DNA from: Mariniflexile litorale
GTDB taxonomy: Bacteria > Bacteroidota > Bacteroidia > Flavobacteriales > Flavobacteriaceae
Length of the DNA stretch: 64,000 bases
Assembly (NCBI RefSeq): GCF_031128465.2
Contig: NZ_CP155618.1
Span: 4,206,501-4,270,500, forward strand
Direction of reading: 5' to 3'
The stretch's first letter is position 1. Every line of letters begins with the position of its first letter. A program made the position numbers and the translations under genes. Of the stretch, positions 61,366-64,000 are shown piece after piece. The notes under the pieces were generated by a model, which saw only the letters and a list, made by a program, of their open reading frames with translations, made no database searches and was not told the origin of the DNA.

Positions 61366-64000
61366 ATGAATATTTATACTACGATACTTGTAGAGTTTCT
61401 GTTTATTTCTACATGCATACTTTTATTATTTAGGCTAAGATCTCAATTAGGCTTGGCACCACTTTACCTGCTTTTGGGTGCTATTCAATATTTACAAGCT
61501 ACTTTAGGAACTACGGTTAGTTTTAGAATTTTTGGAGAATTTGATCTATATCCAGGCTCTGTTATTTTATTCTGTGTTATTTTATTCGCTGTATTATTAA
61601 TTTATATAAAAGAAGGTGTTTCAAGTGCGAGAGCACTTATTATTGGTGTTCTTATATCAAATTTTATACTAACAGTTTTATTTGATATTACCTATATACA
61701 AGAGCTTTTTATAAGAAAAATTGAAGGTGTTGATTTAAATTTAAATTCTTCTTTCAAAATAGACCATAAGCATTTTATTATAGGGACCGTTATATTGTTG
61801 TTGGACTTTTTTCTACTTATAATTTTGTACCAATTTTTAATTTCAAAATTTAAAAAACTAAAATTCTTTTTAATTCTCTTTATATCTCTCTTTTCAGTTT
61901 TAATTTTTGATACTCTTATTTTTAATCTGGCTATGTTTTATGGTACAGAGTATTTTGAAAATTCATTAATAAGCCATCTTATTGGTAAATCATTTTCAGC
62001 TTTTATTTTTTCTATTATACTATATGTCTATATCGTGTTTTTTGATAAAGAGGAAAATAAAGCAACTTTTATAGCAAATCAAGAACGTGATGTCTTTTCA
62101 ATTTTAATGTATCGAAAAAAATATTTAAATCTAAAAGTCGAGAAAAATGTAATTGAACAAAAATTAACATCTCAATTAGAAACTACATTAAACAATATTT
62201 CTGATGGTTTTGTTTCTTTGGATACTAATTGGCGTTATACGTTTGTAAATAAAACAGCAGGCGAAATTTTTGGAAGAACACCAAATAGTTTATTAGGAAA
62301 ACATATTTGGACCGAATTTCCCGAAATGGTAGGTCTACCACTTTATAAAGTCTTTTATGAAGTAGTTAAAACTCAAAAAACACAATACTTTAAAGAATAT
62401 TTTGAACCGCTAGATAGATGGATTGAAAATAGAATTTACCCATCTCATGAAGGAATAACTGTTTACTTCACAGATATAACAGAAAGTAAAAAAGCAGAAG
62501 AACTTATTGTTAAAAGTGAGCGATATCTCAACAGTATTATTAATAATATTAGTGATCCTATATTTATTAAAGATAAGCATAGTCGTTTACTTTTAGTAAA
62601 TGATGCTTTTTGTCAAGTATTCAACCTCAAAAAGGGAGATATAATAGGTAAAACATTAGCTGAGGATGTAACTCCAAAAGAAAGAGAGGTATTTTTAAGG
62701 ATTGACAAACTAGTACTGTCCACTGGTGTTGAGAATATTAACGAAGAAACACTTACAATAAAAGGAGCTGAAACTCGAATAATTTCAACAAAAAAATCAA
62801 GGTTTTTTGATGCGAATGGTAATAAGTTTTTAATTGGAATTATTAGAGATATTACCGAACTAAAGAAAAACGAAGAGTCAATAAAAGAAAGTGAAGAACG
62901 ATTTTCTAAAGCTTTTGAATCTAATGTTATTGGAAAAGCCATACTCAATAAAGAAAAAAAGATTATTGAAATAAATGAAGTGCTTACAAATATATTTGGA
63001 TTAAAAAAAGAACAAGTATTATGGAAAAATGTGCGAGAATTAGGATTGTTAGATTTTGATAAAGAGAAAAATAAAGAAAATGAAAAAGTGCTATGGGATC
63101 AATTTAATCAAAATGGGTCTGTATCAAATATAGAATTAAAATATATTACACCAGGTGGAAGAGAACTTTTTCTGTTAATTTCTTTAAAATCTCTTCAATT
63201 GAATAATGAAGATCATGTTTTGGTAACTATTTTGAATATAACGGAAAATAAGAAAGCGGAAGCAGAATTAGAAAAACACAGAAATAATCTAGAAGAACTG
63301 GTTGCATTAAGAACAGATCAATTAGAAAAAGAAAAAATAAAAGCACAATCTGCCGATTTAATGAAATCAGCTTTTCTAGCAACAATGTCACACGAACTAA
63401 GAACTCCTATGAATTCTATTATAGGTTTCACAAGTATTTTATTAAAAGAATTTGCTGGTCCATTAAATGAAGAACAGGCAAAGCAATTAGGAATGGTTAA
63501 AAAAAGTGGACAACATTTACTAAGTTTAATTAATGATATTTTAGACATCTCGAAAATAGAAGCAGGTAAATTGATTGTTTCATATAATACTTTTGATTAC
63601 TTAAGTTTGTTGGAAAGTACTATTACTTTTATCACACCACAAGCTTTAAAAAAAGAGATTAATATTAATTTAGAAATTTCTGAAAGAAATATTATGCTCG
63701 TAAGTGATAAGAGACGAATGGAGCAAATTTTATTAAATTTAGTTTCGAATGCTATTAAATTTTCTAATAAAGGAGCAATAACTATTAAAGTAGACATAGA
63801 AAACCATATACTTGTTACACAAATTATAGATGAAGGCATAGGGATAAGTGAAGAAAACTTAAACAAGCTATTTATACCTTTTACGCAGCTCGATGCTGGA
63901 TTAAGCAGAAGTCATGAAGGAACAGGTCTCGGTTTATCTATAAGTAAAAGTTTAATAGAAAAATTAGGTGGGACTATTCATGTAACTAGTAAATTAGGTA
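61366..64000 (+). CDS. PAS histidine kinase with VUT-like sensor (partial)
   Basis: ATG 61366 opens a frame of 878 codons that runs off the window end. Residues 1-230 contain six to seven hydrophobic helices that resemble the VUT (YhhQ/queuosine-precursor transporter) fold, with PGSVILFCVILFAVLLIYIKEG near 66 and IFDTLIFNLAMF near 185. Three PAS domains follow at about 270-375, 384-500 and 508-620. The HisKA histidine is in ATMSHELRTP (His676). The ATPase N box is LVSNAIKF near 790, G1 is DEGIGIS near 822 and G2 is GTGLGLSI near 852. A receiver domain may follow beyond the window. Confidence 0.85.
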   Translation, partial: MNIYTTILVEFLFISTCILLLFRLRSQLGLAPLYLLLGAIQYLQATLGTTVSFRIFGEFDLYPGSVILFCVILFAVLLIYIKEGVSSARALIIGVLISNFILTVLFDITYIQELFIRKIEGVDLNLNSSFKIDHKHFIIGTVILLLDFFLLIILYQFLISKFKKLKFFLILFISLFSVLIFDTLIFNLAMFYGTEYFENSLISHLIGKSFSAFIFSIILYVYIVFFDKEENKATFIANQERDVFSILMYRKKYLNLKVEKNVIEQKLTSQLETTLNNISDGFVSLDTNWRYTFVNKTAGEIFGRTPNSLLGKHIWTEFPEMVGLPLYKVFYEVVKTQKTQYFKEYFEPLDRWIENRIYPSHEGITVYFTDITESKKAEELIVKSERYLNSIINNISDPIFIKDKHSRLLLVNDAFCQVFNLKKGDIIGKTLAEDVTPKEREVFLRIDKLVLSTGVENINEETLTIKGAETRIISTKKSRFFDANGNKFLIGIIRDITELKKNEESIKESEERFSKAFESNVIGKAILNKEKKIIEINEVLTNIFGLKKEQVLWKNVRELGLLDFDKEKNKENEKVLWDQFNQNGSVSNIELKYITPGGRELFLLISLKSLQLNNEDHVLVTILNITENKKAEAELEKHRNNLEELVALRTDQLEKEKIKAQSADLMKSAFLATMSHELRTPMNSIIGFTSILLKEFAGPLNEEQAKQLGMVKKSGQHLLSLINDILDISKIEAGKLIVSYNTFDYLSLLESTITFITPQALKKEININLEISERNIMLVSDKRRMEQILLNLVSNAIKFSNKGAITIKVDIENHILVTQIIDEGIGISEENLNKLFIPFTQLDAGLSRSHEGTGLGLSISKSLIEKLGGTIHVTSKLG

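Noticed and set aside
1-64000. CRISPR array, tRNA, rRNA or prophage
   Set aside because: No regularly spaced repeats, cloverleaf tRNA motifs, rRNA blocks or phage structural genes were seen.

Overview
The window looks like chromosomal DNA of a marine-type member of the Flavobacteriaceae (Bacteroidota). The DNA is AT-rich, and genes carry Bacteroidota-type promoters (TTG, about 19 bases, then TAnnTTTG) rather than strong Shine-Dalgarno sites. Several families are typical of this group: a type IX secretion (T9SS) cargo protein, a TonB-dependent receptor with a carboxypeptidase-like N-terminal domain, CCC-motif, CAL67264-type, DUF4834 and DUF6503 proteins, and a menaquinone cluster. I saw no rRNA, tRNA, CRISPR array, prophage or intact transposon. 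Most of the window is ordinary core genome.

Layout. 1-3400: a T9SS-exported protein, two small membrane proteins, and a miniature IS1182-type element whose transposase is reduced to its two fused ends. 3487-6602: a four-gene run (kdsB, HAD phosphatase, kdnB, acyltransferase) for Kdo and probably 8-amino-Kdo supply to lipid A/LPS. 6704-10320: a DUF6503 lipoprotein, a TetR-SDR pair, and a secreted Tyr/Arg-rich protein behind a sigma54-like promoter. 10404-15862: a flippase, glycosyltransferase, YfhO and DUF4834 run for surface glycans. 16018-18179: an outer-membrane-like protein and a GNAT-like protein. 18238-20857: an acyltransferase of the serine palmitoyltransferase family and a cysteine-synthase-like enzyme, best read as a sulfonolipid (capnine) module. 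20878-26555: peptidase, YbaB, threonine aldolase, then prfB (with its programmed +1 frameshift), a HAD phosphatase and an ArsC-like protein in overlapping order. 26654-37743: TonB receptor, peroxiredoxin, fumarase, Crp-type regulator, arginase-family enzyme, NudK, EttA and small membrane proteins. 37763-37886: an unusual structured intergenic element. 38224-46882: MFS exporter, GHL10 protein, a MarR-controlled redox operon with pirin, acyl-CoA carboxylase beta, and a SusC-like/vWA fusion.

46969-53986 is the menaquinone operon menB-menA-(two other genes)-menC-(CPBP protease)-menE. 54288-61089 holds a small membrane protein, ung, a YfcC carrier, an SMP-30-like lipoprotein, holA, an HsdR_N-domain nuclease-fold protein, a GT2 glycosyltransferase and an OmpA-type lipoprotein. 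From 61366 to the window edge runs a large PAS histidine kinase whose membrane sensor resembles VUT/YhhQ transporters.

The clearest links between genes are envelope-centred: LPS inner-core sugar activation, sulfonolipid synthesis, glycan export, T9SS/TonB surface proteins, and menaquinone for the respiratory chain. The most notable items for a second look are the sulfonolipid pair, the kdnB-kdsB run without kdnA, the IS1182 miniature element, the 37763-37886 element, the repeat inserted in frame into menE, the SusC-vWA fusion and the VUT-like sensor kinase.
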